Of a stretch of 64,000 nt of DNA, positions 45,601 through 57,013 are shown piece by piece (position 1 is the stretch's first letter; the number at the start of each line of letters is the position of its first letter). The notes under the pieces are model-generated. The model had not been told where the DNA came from. It made no database searches and worked only from the letters and a program-made list of their open reading frames with translations. The position numbers were made by a program, and so were the translations under genes. The stretch lies in the NCBI RefSeq assembly GCF_032884065.1, contig NC_088873.1:22433558-22497557 (forward strand). The letters run 5' to 3'. This stretch comes from Artemia franciscana. Taxonomy: Eukaryota > Arthropoda > Branchiopoda > Anostraca > Artemiidae.

Positions 45601-48600
45601 CATCTCGTGCTGTATTTTCGACAAGTACTAAAGTGAGGTCATCAGTGTCTATGGATAAACTATAGATGCTTTTCTTAATATCAATTGTTGCTAAACAAAA
45701 ATATTACAATTAATAACAATCATGCTTCTATATAGATGGATTTAGAAAGAAAATTGGAGTCAAGGGGTTGCTCTCTCTCAGAAATCATGTACACTAGGGG
45801 GCGCGCACCAAGCGTGGCGGAACTGTGTGCCATACGAGGCGATTTAAAATGTACACCAGGTGGCGGGAGGTCAGCCCTCCCTCAATTAAAGCGGCTATAC
45901 TGCCATATCAAACATAAATAATTTCTTACATTCCACTACCTTTCCATTCATAATTGAATGGAAAATACACTAAAAATGTTTTTTTTTTTTTCTATAAGAC
46001 AGTGCAAACTGAAAAAAAAATAATACAGAAATAATGATAAAAGCCCGAGTATTTCTGCTTCACATCCGTAATCCTGTATCAACGGAAAAGAAACAACAAA
46101 AAAACTAGCCAAAGTAAAACATATGAAGAAAAACACAATAAACGCTATACCAAAAATAAAACGAAAAATCACATTTAAACAAAATCCAAAATTATACTAG
46201 TCCAATATTAAACGTATATCCAGCTCATTTGGAAAAAAAATCCAATAAGTGTGGTACACAGCTTCATCAGAATGGTCATTAATAAAAGCTATGAGTTTCT
46301 TGAAATACCAAATTAGACTCGTGAAAGGAGCCAAGGAGTCAATGAACATTATTTTCTAATGGCAAAATCTCTATTTCATTTAGAAATATTCTGAAATTAC
46401 TAAAAATATAAAACTTATCTAGACTAGAGATGGCTTCTACACTAGAAAAAGGTTATTATCAAAAGCTACACCACTACTACTATTAACAACTCACTGCAGC
46501 AGTAAGCCACTTAAGCCAAATACAGCTACGCCCGCTCCTTCTCCCTTCCAATCTATTTAAAGCCTCTTTACACCCTTCCAAGAAGTTCTGATTTCTCCTA
46601 AATCTTTACTTACGACCTATTCCTACCCAATTGGGGGACAACCTGCTTTTCGTTTGGCCCTAGATGGTTGTCCGAAAAAGAAAATCTTCGGCATTCTGTC
46701 ATCCTTCATTCGCAGAACGTGTCCGAGGCATCTCAACCTTTCTCTAACTATAGACATAGAAAGAGGGATATAACCACAAATTTTGCACAGCTTGCTGTTG
46801 AAATACGGTCAGTCAGACGGGTACCCAAAATAATCTGTAGGCAATTCCTCTGTTTAATATCTAATAGATCCTTCTCCGTCTTTCGGAGTGCCCACGTTTC
46901 CGAACAACTCTCATCACTGTGGTTCCACACTGCCCCAACATTATCGCCAACATTTAGCTCCTTTAACCAAGGATAGTAAATTTGTAGAACAACCGAATAT
47001 TAAAAAGGTTGACTTTTTCCAGTTGAGTCTTAACTAGTTTAAAAGTGATTTAACATACTCACTTTTCAATGTTTACCATGTCTATTGACAATGTATCTAC
47101 CCATCTTTGTTCAGATCTATTCCCCTTTTTTTTAAACAGCATCTCAAGCATGTAATAATCTAACTCAAGATATATAGTTGAGTCAAAACATTATCACTGA
47201 AACGAGCTGATAAGAGTTACCCATAAACATTCCTTAAAATGTTTTTAACAATACATAAATTTGCAGGATTTTAATTGAAGTTGCATTCTTTCTTCTGTGA
47301 AGTTTTGAAAAAGTGTGCTTAGCACATACGGCCAATACAAATATTATAATACTAAAATCCTATTCGCAAAAAAGGTAAAGTCAACCAGCAAGAACAAAAC
47401 AAAAACTTTCAAGTTACTGCAAATGTATCAAGTAATATACAAATTAGTAATGCCTGTACAATGTCTATGCACCTTCTTTTAAGAAAGTGCTCTCTTGTGT
47501 TTCTGGTGGAAACACAGTATCTGCTATAATTTGCCATGCACCCTTTTTTTTTTAACAGTAATCATTAGAACATGTTTCTTGCAGATAATATATATTGATT
47601 TAGGACGGCCATTTTTACACATGTTATGGTGTGGAGACACGAAATTTATTTTGACGATATCCATCAGTCCAGCTTTTGACCTACTGAATTCGAATTATTT
47701 GAGTACCTACTCTTAAACTAAAAAAAAAAAATGTCAATCAAATATTCCACTTACCGATTTGGGAATATGTTTGAGCATCTAAGACCCTAAAAGAGCTGTC
47801 ACTGTGCATGCCTTCATCATCTGGTTCCTTATCCAAAGGTATCCCAAACATAATCTTAGACGAATGACTGAAGCTCGGCACGCATTGAGCCAATGTTGGA
47901 ACAGTCCTTAATAAATGAAACGTCCTGAGATCCCAAACTTCAGCACTTGAAACAATTTCTAGTCCATTCGGGTGAAAAACACCACTTAACTGTTGATTCA
48001 ACTTGTCAAACTTGTGAATTACTTTTCCAGATGTGACGTCCCAAAGTACACCATCCGAGAGGATTAGATCATCCGTGTCGTTGAACGTTGCCTGATTTCG
48101 AGTATATGCATTTGAACTAGTTGGCTTTAAAGACATTAGCGACTGCCCTGTGTTGACATCATAGATCTTAAAAAAGGATAATCAAAATAAAGCAAAAGCA
48201 TATCACTAATAATTCACTTCTAAAGATTCTTCTATTTATCTAGTTGTCATTTTGAGGAAAATGCAATCTCATATATGGGGCATCCCACAGGAAACGAGCT
48301 AATTTCGAATACAATAGCTGCTCGAGCATCTGAAAAATTTTTCGACTTTTATTCGGGCATAGCTACAAAAGTTTCACAAGGTTTCGGGGGCTTTGTCCCA
48401 GTGTAGAATGGCTGGGAAATTAATCGTTATAGTTGAGATCACTCAATATGTACACAAGCATGCTTTTTTGGTTTATTTAAGCAGATATTGGTCATGTGCC
48501 GCTGCTACTGAAAAAAAAAAAAAAACAACAAAAAACATTGTAATATACCGATGCAGTGAGTCAATCGTGGTTCAAGGATTTTAGTTTTGATCTTTTAGTT

Positions 48601-51600
48601 TATTTCTTGTTTGCAATAAACAATAGGCAATTGGTGATGTTACTGCATCACCTAGTATTCACTTCGAGATTTGAACAGCACAGGTGCAGTGACTCAAAGT
48701 TTAGAAGAGAAAAATAATACAATTAGTCAGGCGCAGTGGACAGAAGATTCAAACCTATATATCTGGACGTTTCACCATTTCTCGTTTTTTCATATCAAGT
48801 TCTTAAAAGGAGGAGGAGGAGGGCATCAAAACGATAATAGGAGAGATGTAAGATATGCAAGTGTGATTTGTTACGATCGCAACTTGGAAATAAGTCAAAT
48901 CGCAATTCTTAGCGTCTTGCTCTGAACTAAACAAAGAATTGTGACTAATAAAGTGTAAATAGGGTACAAATTGGAATACTACAAACACAGAATAAAACTA
49001 TATTAAGCGATTCACAGGCACTATTTTACTATTGGCAGCAGTGGCGTAATTTCGTCAAAATCCTGGGGGAGGGGGGACAAAGTTGGAGCCAATTTTCCCG
49101 AATCAAAGTGAAAATGGCAGTAAAAACTGAAAAAGGAGCCATTTGGTACTATTAAAGTGCTATATAGTACTATAAAAATAGTGACAACATTTTTGAAGAA
49201 ACTAAACTTCAGCTGGGGGGGGGGCAAACATGTTCTAAGGGGGAGGCAAATCAAGGTCTGGGAGGGGCAGTTGCCCCATAGCAAAATACACCCCTGATTG
49301 GCAGGATTGGCGTTATTTACAAAAATTCTCACCAGTAATCCAAATTCAAAGAGAGCAATAGTAAGGCATCAAGACTAAGTTCAACAAATTTACCCATGGA
49401 AAACCTAAGTCATCTCTGACTTCTCAACATAAGCTTACAGGAACTTGGAGTCCATTAGTATGAGGGCTTGGATTATAAAACTATAACAGATTTGTTATTC
49501 AGATTTTCAAGTAGCTTACTAGTAAAAATTTTCCCGACTCTAATTCTACAGAATAGTCCCAATCCTAACTATTAACATAATTTGACGTATTCAATTACCA
49601 ATATATTTGACTTTTGCAGCGATAATAAACTATTATCAAACTCCAACTAATGACTGACAGTGTGAGTTATACTCTATAAAAATTAACTGATTTTTTTTCT
49701 TTATACTTTTTCCTTTCTTTTTTTATACTATTTTCTTTTCTTTCTTTCTTTATTTTTTCTTTATTTGTTTTTTTTTTATTTATACGTAATAAAAAAAAAA
49801 ATCTTTCTTTATCAGAAAATATCTATTGATCTGATATTTTATATTTTCTCCTACTAAATAGTCATATTAATAGGAGAAATAAAAAAAAATTGTCCTTGAT
49901 GGCCAGCCATTAAGGGCCAAACGACTAGCACAATGTCCCCAAACGGTGTGCGAGGATGCCGTTAGGGTAAATTTAAGGGAAATTGGTACTTCTTTGGACG
50001 CTGTAAAGCTGGAGGGTTCGAACAGATTGGGATGGAGGAGGAGCGTGTGTAGCATTGTTGGCCTCTGGCGCCTTGTTGCTGCAGTGTTGTTAGTAGTAGT
50101 AGCAGTGGTAATCGGTCAACTTGATTTTCTTATTTATATTTTTAGGTAAGCCTAGGAGCCTAGCTAAACATAAGGAAAAATGTTAATAAAACAATTCTTA
50201 CTTCATAATATGCAGAATAATCAGTTTACACATTTTATAGGGAGAACCTTTATCTTGTTGTTGTTGTTTAGTTGACGTTTGAGTGAATCAACCGCTCATA
50301 TATGTGCGATCCTCTTTTAAAATTTGGACTTAGTGAAGCAATGTCACTTTGAAAATCACACAAATAAAATTTTGGCACAAGCCACGTCGACACTTAAGGT
50401 ATCTTGGGAGAGTACTAGGACGTTGTACTGAGTGTTCTTGCTTAAATCACTGGCACTGGTAAATATATCACATCTCTATTCTGCTATTATTACTTAAAAT
50501 ATCAATGAAAAGAAACATGCTCAAATTTAAATAAAGCTAAAATACCAGAAAAATAAATAAATAAAAAGGTCGATAAAGTAAAAATAGAAGTCAATACAGT
50601 TACTACAAATAAAACATCTATAAAAGGAAACATAAAGACGAAGTAAAAAGGTCAATACAGTGAATATAAAAGTCAACACATTATAACTTAAAAGATCAGA
50701 GAATGTTTTACAGATTACAACTTTTTATGTACCTAGTCAACAACGACATAGTCTTCCTATGGACTCACTTAGGGAACTTAGCCTGACCTAGATAAGCTCT
50801 CATTGCAAATGCGCCAAAATACTTTATATTTTAATTTCTAAACACATTTCTTTGTACTTCATATTTTGTGTACTTCATGAAAATATGCCTAACATCATCA
50901 TACTCATTACAAATATCACAAAAGGGCGAGCTAAGTCTCCCCCATTTATGTAAAACTGAACGAGTTTTGGCATGACTTGTCGTGAATCTAAAACCAGTAA
51001 CAGCAACAGATCTTATATCATGTACAAGTCCATCAGGTGGTGCCTTATAGTCAGAAAGTTCAAAAATTGGATTTATGAAATTTCTAATAAAATTATTGGT
51101 CTCTCTATCACATAACACCTTATAAATACATGCAAAATATTCGTTTTGAGTGGGTTTTACACTTATACTCTGACCATCTAGAATACCCCATTTGCCATTA
51201 CATCAGCAGATTCCTTTCACAAGCTCTAATAACCTAACTATTTGGGGGATATTACAAACTATCTCACGACTAGATTCATGCTCATTCATCGGGTACTTAA
51301 GGGCTGATGCTGAGTCAGAGCATATCATCCAACTCCGAGCATAACCATATGACTGAGTAAAGTCCAATGCCTTATATATAGCAATCATTTCAATTGAAAA
51401 AATAGACCACAGGCTACCTGGTAGCTTGAAGCTACATGAAACTGACATACTGGGGACCACCATTGCACAGCCAGCACCCTTATCTGACTTGGATCCATCA
51501 GTAAAAAATTTTACATGGTCTCTTAAGTGGTCAATTTGTCTAAGCCAGTCATGTTTTAGAGTCAGGTTATTATCATCCCCACGGTCAGGTACAGGAAAAT

Positions 51601-54600
51601 ACAGATTATTCTTTATTGCACACAGCTTATTCAAGATATTATCCTCATTAACTATCTCATTAATGGGTACTATATTTGGGCACTCATTTGAAAGCAAATT
51701 ATTACACCTATAAAAAGCTCGAGTATTCCTATCCTTAAATCTAACATCACTATTGTAATTATTTATAATTTCCATCCTAATTATATCCTCATTTAAACTA
51801 GCTTTCTTTGTGAAATTCTTCACAAGTAACTCACGTCGTAGCTTAAGCGTGCTCACCCCCAATTCAATCATCATTACTGGAATAGGGGTATTATTTAGGC
51901 AGCCAATGGATCTCCTAATTACACTGTGGAACACAACCATGTCATTTTACTATCAAAAATTAGGCCTAGGTAGCAGAAAGAGTCATCCAGCCTAATAGCC
52001 TGATTTACAACCTTTACTTGTGGTACTGCAGTGTTATTATTTTTTGAAAATAGCATTCCAACTGTTTTCTCAGGTGATAATGTCACATTATTCTCTCTGC
52101 ACCACTGTTGAACATTATTTAATGCTTTTTGCATCACTGACTGTAAAAGAAGAGGTGTTTTCCCAGTTGTTACCAGGGCAATGTCATCAGCATATATATA
52201 TGCTTTACAGCCAAGGACAGTGGACATGTCCAGGTTACTGCAATAAATTACAAACAAAATAGGACTTCAGAACCGAATTATTTTTAACCTGAAAATTTGT
52301 ACTATACCCACTAGCAGCTGCCCTAACCTCACGATGTCTCAAAAAGCTAGAAATCCAATGTATGCAATTGGCAGGTATATTAATTTCCCCCGTTTTCTCT
52401 TTTGCCAGTTTGTCCAGGTCGACTCGGTCAAATGTAGGCTTCATGTCTAGGAAAACTGCAAATGTATCTTTCTTGCATTTAAAACCCTGTTTTTATTTCG
52501 TCTACAAGTCTAACTAAGCAGTCATTTGTGCTCCGATTTGGGAGGAAACCAAACTGTTCTTTCTGTACAGCTTTTATTACAAGTCCAAGGATTCTATTCT
52601 TAATCAGATGTTCCATTAGTTTACAGAGGCAAGATGTTAGAGAAATGGGACTATACGAATCTGGATTAGAGGGATCCTTTCCTGTTTTAGGTATTTGGAT
52701 TATGGATATCTTCCTCCATTCTTTGGGAGTGTATCATTCTTTGATGGACTTATTAAATAGAATCAGAAGAATATTTTTGGCTTCCTCTGGAAAATCTTTA
52801 AGCATTAAGTTATGTATTTGATTAGGGTCAGGTGTTTCTGGCCTTATTTTCTTCATATCAGTTTCTAGTTCTTCAATAGTGAACGGTTCCATTTGGGGTT
52901 GGTTATTTTCATCTGTAGTTATATTAATTGGCACTTGATACTGATACCCTCAGTGATTTTTTTTTTAAATTATCTAGGAGGATTTTCATTTTATCTTCTG
53001 GAGCTGTGAACTTCATGCCATCCTTTTTGAGGAGAATATGAATTTTCAGAGGATTTTTTTTTTTGGCCTGTATAGATTTTGAAATTTCGCCACATATCTT
53101 TTATATTTATATTATTTGAAAATTTTTCTTCAATTAATTATTTCCATCCTTCTCCGGTTTCTTGGAGTATAGTTTTTTTTTTAATGCAGTGGCCCTTTCA
53201 TCACTATTTTGTTATTTATTGTTGGATTTCTTGCATATCGATTTCTCTTTTTTTTTTCCAACCAAGCTTTTTCACAATTTGCATTCCAACCAGGAATGGA
53301 ATTCCTTTTTCTTTCCTTGGACTTAGAGACAACAAAAATATCTTCACTAGTCTTCACTAGAAAATTTGCTGCGTAAATCAATTTAGTTTTCAGTCAATAT
53401 TTTTGTAGTTTAGATGCTATTGTACTTTGCCAACTGGGTCATTTATTACTACAGAAATTCCACATTCTTGTTCTCTGTAATTCAAGGTAGTCTATGGATT
53501 CCTTAGTTGCACAATTAATGGAAGGTGGTCAGATTCCACAGAACCAGCTAGTTCAACATGTTGGTTTATGGCTAATGAATAGGAAACAAGTGATAAACTT
53601 AAAGTAGAATACTAACTATTGGTTACATTTAGCCTAGTCCCGAGGTCACATGGTGTAATAAGACAAAGATTACTTTCAGGTTCCAAGATACAGTCAGCAA
53701 ACGCACATGACTGTTAGTCCTGTTGTGATGCAGTGTCCCACATTTGGTTATGAAGATTGAAGTCACCCCTTATAAATTTACCATTTTCACAACAATCATT
53801 TACCTTTTTAAATCGACTCAGATCAAAATCCATTGTTGCTCTGTTATAATAATTGACAACAGATAACCGTCTATTTTCCTCAAGTTTAATATTTATCATA
53901 CCAACTTCATTTTTACCTGTAAAGGGCTAAGTTATTTCCCTAAAGGATATATTCTCCCTAATCAATGTCAGCAGACCTCCCCCTTTTCTCCCTTCTCCAT
54001 CCCACCTTACAGGATGAAAACCCACACATTTTGGTGCCTTCTTTTCTTTGGTTAGAAGAGTCTCTTGAAGGAGGACCAAATCAGGTTTTGCTTTTACTAC
54101 TAATGTATTTATTAAAGCAGTTTTAGTTTTTCCAATTCCTTGTGTGTTTAGTTGCAAGATCTTCATGATTTACTGATGTGCTTCCCCTTTTTTAAATGTT
54201 TACCTTTGTCTGGTGAGGTCTCTTTATTAGGTGATGTACAAGCTCTTTTGGTCATTATTATCCCACTTTGATCCCTTTTTGTTTCATCATTTCTTCAAAC
54301 ATTTTAGTTGACCCAGGGACCAGGACAAGAAATTCATCTAGGACCCTAGTAAAATTTTGCACAATTCTTGTTTTTTCTGATGTTTCTGGCAACATGTCTA
54401 TCAGTGCCTCACATATAGTAGAGAGTAGAGAGGCAACTGAATTAAGGCATTTTTCTAATTTGTCCAGTCAAATCCGTATCAACGAGCCTCCCAAGTCAGG
54501 TATAAAATTAGACTTAAATTTCCTCCTCGCTGCTACTTGATTTATACAAGCCAAAAAAGATCAAAACAGAATGGTCAGCGCTTTCGTTGCAGGCTGAACC

Positions 54601-55286
54601 TCTAAATACCTTAGTACAAAACCTGTTTATGAGAAAAAATACAATTTCCATGTCTCATAAATTTCCCAAATATGTCAGATATTCTGTTCAAACTTCATCA
54701 ACTGTAAACAAACTTCAATACGAGTTGAGTTCTACTCCATGCTTGAAAGCAGAGTTGAGTGAGAACTTTTCTTCCTGTTCAATGAGGAATGGAAAAGAGA
54801 AAGACGAAAGCAGAAACATACTTTCGCTGAAGAATCGAACGCAAGAACACAGGTTCACTGGAACGGATGTCTTTTGTCCAGCTCTTGTACTCGTGAAAGT
54901 GTGCGGATGTTTCTTACTTTTTGTCCACAACAAGCATATAACGATTTGTTCCGATGATCCAAATAAAGGTTGGTAAGCCAACGAAAAGTTGACCAGTTAC
55001 ATATATTGTCCAGATATTCATTTCCTCTGAGTAAAAATCAAAGTAGTGGAGATCCAGGATAATTATTAGAAAAATATATATTATTATTATTATTTATATT
55101 ATTATACCAGGGCAATTATTATTAACCGAGTAAAAAAACATACCATTCATCAATAAATAGCGCCTACAAAACGGCATAATATTTCATAAGAACTACAGGC
55201 CCCCCCCCCAAAAAAAAATTAAAACTAAGAATTACAAGCGAAAAATTATACAAGCACAAAATTAAAGCTTATAACAAGCAATTGAA

Positions 55287-55340
<54 letters not shown>

Positions 55341-56781
55341 AAAAAAAACTGGAAACCTCACTGGGGACAATGTTTTGCTTAGTAAAGAATATATTCCAAC
55401 TTTTTTTTTACTTTAACAGAAAGTAAATTTACCCACAGGAAGGTAGGACATTTTAGTGGCAAAAAAAAATTATGAAAAGACAGCCAATTTTTTTTTTCAA
55501 ATTTAGTTTTATAGGGTAAACTCACCGTCGCGACTTCGTTTCTTGTGCCCACAACTTTATCTTGCGTCATTTTGCTAAACTCTAATGATTCTTCATCATC
55601 AAAACTGTATTTAAGGTCAAAAAATTCTCCCATAGACCATAGAGCTGATAAAGGACGACGCCAGGAGGATGATGTCAGTACGAGTGAACCATCTCTGTTT
55701 GGCTCAATTTTGAATATTGCCGAATCGTGACAAGTATAAGTTGCTTCATCCTAAAAGCAATAAGACAAATATCAGTGAGCTCATGGCCTAACTCATCACA
55801 TTGATTTAACTATAAGAGTACTTTATTTTAGTAGCCGGCTCTTTAGTCAAATGACATGTAATAATATCTCGTTAATTAGATAGTTACCAGTACAGTGACA
55901 ACGATATTCTCCTTCAATAGTAGAGGATGTGAGTTTAATCAACTCTGCGATAACACTATCGATAAAATCAAAAAGACCCATTTTTTTAGACGACACCGAC
56001 ATGACATCCAACTCCCGTCAAAACCTAGGAGTATATTTAATTGAAAATTGCCTTACAGATCGTAGCAAATGAGTTTTAAGTACTTAGTGGCCTAACACAG
56101 CCATACCTAAGGAAAAGAAATCAATTGGGACACTTAAATTTGGGAGTCACTTATCTGGACTAGATTCATTTTAATACTAAACCATCCAACTAACATTAAA
56201 TGAGAACGTAAAATAACTACATCAGAATTTCGAATTGGCCAACTAAAATTACCAATACTAATGAGGCCTAAAAGCCAGAAAATATTATTACTAATAAATT
56301 CAGAATAATAAATCTTAAATAGATCTGAGAAAAAGAGAATTCATTATAAAGAGAATATCATTTTTGAAAGGCTGGAATTTCACCTAGAAATTTAAAACTA
56401 TTTCAATCAATTCAAACCAATGGTTTAATGACTTGACGAAAAAAAAAACGAATTGGCACCTTTACTTTTCATTATACAACAATTAACTATTAAGAGTAAC
56501 TTACGGCTCCGGTCATTTTGTTAAACAATTTGAGGTCCCCTGTTTGTGTTCCAACCATTACAAATTGCTCACACGCAGAAAAAGTGGCACATGTGAACGC
56601 ACTGTCACTATCACCCTGTTTGATCGTTCTTGAGGGCTTATACCTAGAATAAACCAGGTGACGGTCAAGCATAGCACCCATAGGTCCACCTGCTGGTGGA
56701 TATAATGCCCGCCTTTGATATCGCATCGTAAAATTTGTTGGAGCAGAACCGCGTGGCTTTGGATCTGGACATTTGTGAGGC
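39512..56781 (-). CDS. DCAF1: DDB1- and CUL4-associated factor 1 (VprBP), C-terminal six exons, 5' partial
   Basis: Exons 56781-56505, 55750-55526, 48166-47755, 45690-45527, 42513-42318 and 39609-39512 join in frame into about 456 residues plus stop, the length of the human C-terminal part. Landmarks: APTNFTMRYQRRALYPP, FTCATFSACEQFVMVGTQTG, YTCHDSAI, SRDGSLVL-type WD strands, FDLKYSFDDEESLEFSK, QDKVVGT, ATFNDTDDLILSDGVLWDV, SGVFHPNGLEIV and EVWDLRTFHLL. An acidic tail ends with DNDVFSALNS. The propeller binds DDB1 and substrates in CUL4-RING ubiquitin ligase; the acidic tail is the Merlin-binding region in mammals. The first WDxR box reads WDVT (Arg lost), the second WDLR is intact. LisH and armadillo exons lie right of the window. 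Confidence 0.94.
39610..42317 (-). other. DCAF1 intron (2.7 kb)
   Basis: No element recognised beyond a short duplication of GCTAATTTATCTCTATTTAT at about 41230 and 41268. Confidence 0.5.
42318..42513 (-). CDS. DCAF1: DCAF1 exon e (acidic tail)
   Basis: Acceptor GCTATTTTAG, donor GTAAGTCT; 65 codons plus one base. Encodes AEQEEEEETDEDDDDEDGGS, FSEAMSFLEDIQSLQSDSN and a Ser-rich run. The acidic composition and placement match the DCAF1 tail; sequence itself is poorly conserved. Confidence 0.9.
42514..45526 (-). other. DCAF1 intron (3.0 kb)
   Basis: A degenerate arm of the hairpin family may lie at about 42790-42900 (AAAATGAACATAAATTG). Positions 43073-43141 hold two units of a 31-bp direct repeat (AATTTTTACTAATACATC). 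A 14-G run lies at about 44984-44998. No gene seen. Confidence 0.5.
45527..45690 (-). CDS. DCAF1: DCAF1 exon d
   Basis: Acceptor TTGTTTAG, donor GTAAAATC. Completes the split Ala codon, then TIDIKKSIYSLSIDTDDL, VLVENTARDDVYGDLSE and SIVRLYDIGRQKDEDQQ: the last propeller strands and start of the acidic tail (human IATIDVKRNIFDL... CRLYEVGRQR). The intron before it carries the LINE 3' fragment at 46430. Confidence 0.93.
46430..46975 (-). mobile_element. LINE 3' fragment (same family as 1030-2115)
   Basis: Minus strand encodes SETWALRKTEKDLLDIKQRN and LGTRLTDRIS as in the copy at 1.0-2.1 kb, followed by C-terminal residues in other frames. It ends in a TAG repeat (about 46475-46490 on the minus strand, just after CTGCAGTGAGTTGTTAA). 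Truncated at the 5' side near 46975. Confidence 0.75.
46976..47754 (-). other. DCAF1 intron sequence, nothing recognised
   Basis: AT-rich sequence between the LINE fragment and exon c donor. Confidence 0.4.
47755..48166 (-). CDS. DCAF1: DCAF1 exon c (WD boxes)
   Basis: Acceptor CCTTTTTTAAG, donor GTAAGTGG; 137 codons plus one base. Encodes IYDVNTGQSLMSLKPT, RNQATFNDTDDLILSDG, VLWDVTSGKVIHKFDKL, SGVFHPNGLEIVSSAEVWDL and SSFRVLDAQTYSQI. It holds both WDxR boxes; codon 48034-48032 is ACA (Thr) where other DCAF1 proteins have Arg. The ATG at 48136 is internal. Confidence 0.95.
48167..49038 (-). other. DCAF1 intron sequence, nothing recognised
   Basis: AT-rich with an A-run at 48511-48525 and a GGA-rich stretch near 48810. 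No feature supported. Confidence 0.4.
49039..49296. mobile_element. hAT-type MITE with perfect 8-bp target duplication
   Basis: 258 bp. Left end CAGTGGCGTAATTT and right end (reverse complement) CAGGGGTGTATTTT are imperfect terminal inverted repeats. Flanked on both sides by ATTGGCAG (49031-49038 and 49297-49304), an 8-bp duplication characteristic of hAT transposition. The interior is non-coding with C/G-rich blocks near both ends. Inserted in the largest DCAF1 intron. Confidence 0.85.
49305..49889 (-). other. DCAF1 intron sequence with T/C low complexity
   Basis: Positions 49690-49790 are a TTTC-rich low-complexity stretch. Nothing else recognised. Confidence 0.5.
49890..50110 (+). mobile_element. 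LINE 3'-end fragment with TAG-repeat tail
   Basis: Encodes REDAVRVNLREIGTSL-type C-terminal residues and SNRLGWRRSVCSIVGLWRLV, matching the end of the 1.0-2.1 kb copy, then TTGTTAGTAGTAGTAGCAG. Only the last ~200 bp of the element remains. Confidence 0.7.
50831..51118 (-). pseudogene. LINE C-terminal knuckle piece
   Basis: 95 codons with HAKTRSVLHKWGRLSSPFC and CDICNEYDDVRHIFMKYTKY. A CxxC...H pattern remains, but the final Cys of the usual CCHC knuckle is replaced, consistent with decay. Confidence 0.65.
51203..51940 (-). pseudogene. LINE RNase H region (longest open piece)
   Basis: 245 codons. VKFFTDGSKSDKGAGCAMVV carries the first catalytic Asp, IFSIEMIAIYKALDF the Glu and CSDSASALKYP the next Asp of RNase H. 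The upstream part is the RT-RNase H connection (KLRRELLVKNF). Part of the decayed element, not a host gene. Confidence 0.8.
51919..52257 (-). pseudogene. LINE RT palm and thumb piece
   Basis: 112 codons with KAYIYADDIALVTTGK (catalytic YADD), QQWCRENNVTLSPEKT and DDSFCYLGLIFDSKMTW (thumb start). Adjacent pieces in other frames give motif 3 (AVFLDMKPTFDRVDLDKLA near 52450), where the usual KAFDRV is KPTFDRV. Confidence 0.8.
54546..55525 (-). other. DCAF1 intron sequence with low-complexity runs
   Basis: May include LINE 5' sequence up to about 54980. Then an ATT-rich patch (55078-55110), a C-run (55201-55209) and a pure A-run of about 51 (55288-55338) followed by G and more A. Confidence 0.5.
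55526..55750 (-). CDS. DCAF1: DCAF1 exon b
   Basis: Acceptor TTGCTTTTAG, donor GTGAGTTT; 75 codons, phase 0/0. Encodes DEATYTCHDSAIFKIEPNRD, SSSWRRPLSALWSMGEFFDL and FSKMTQDKVVGTRNEVAT, close to the human blade sequence YNCHNSAI..EPSRDG and QDRVIGT. Confidence 0.94.
55751..56504 (-). other. DCAF1 intron (754 bp)
   Basis: No feature recognised. Confidence 0.5.
56505..56781 (-). CDS. DCAF1: DCAF1 exon a (first in window)
   Basis: Acceptor TTATTTGTAG, donor GTAAGTT. One base completes a split codon, then 92 codons: PHKCPDPKPRGSAPTNFTMR, DRHLVYSRYKPSRTIKQGDS and CEQFVMVGTQTGDLKLFNKM. Corresponds to the human segment starting HQCPEPK and the first propeller blade. Confidence 0.93.
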
Positions 56782-56968
56782 CTACAAATAAGATCAGATG
56801 GTTAATACCAGAAGCAATTTTTACGCTAGAAATAACAAACTCATATATTTTGTGATTTTTCCCTCCTATTCCTACTATGTTAAGAATCAGGTATGATCAG
56901 TGCAGAGAGCATTGTTTTAAAACATAAGGTTCAACACGATTGGCACCAAGATGATACTCATTGGATAT

Positions 56969-57013
<45 letters not shown>

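Larger units (their letters stand above)
50530..54545 (-). mobile_element. LINE with endonuclease, RT and RNase H (I/R1-like), decayed
   Basis: Minus strand in order: a remnant of ORF1 at 54545-54245 (LLSTICEALIDMLPE, FTRVLDEFLVLVPGSTKMF); endonuclease at 54166-53714 (MKILQLNTQG, LVLLQETLLT, GGGLLTLIREN, GDFNLHNQMWDTA); RT pieces at 52934-51919 (IYADDIALVTTG, ENNVTLSPEKTVGMLFS); RNase H at 51940-51203; a C-terminal knuckle at 51118-50831; and an AAATAAATAAATAAA-type tail near 50550. At least six frame changes. RNase H presence places it with I/R1/LOA-type elements, not with the LINE at 31.6 kb. Confidence 0.85.

Noticed and set aside
48136..48166. ATG at 48136 as start of a separate WD protein
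   Set aside because: The frame continues upstream to a splice acceptor at 48166 and joins the preceding DCAF1 exon, so the Met is internal.
55288..55347. Long A-run as tail of a processed retrogene
   Set aside because: No recognisable coding sequence precedes it on the plus strand.
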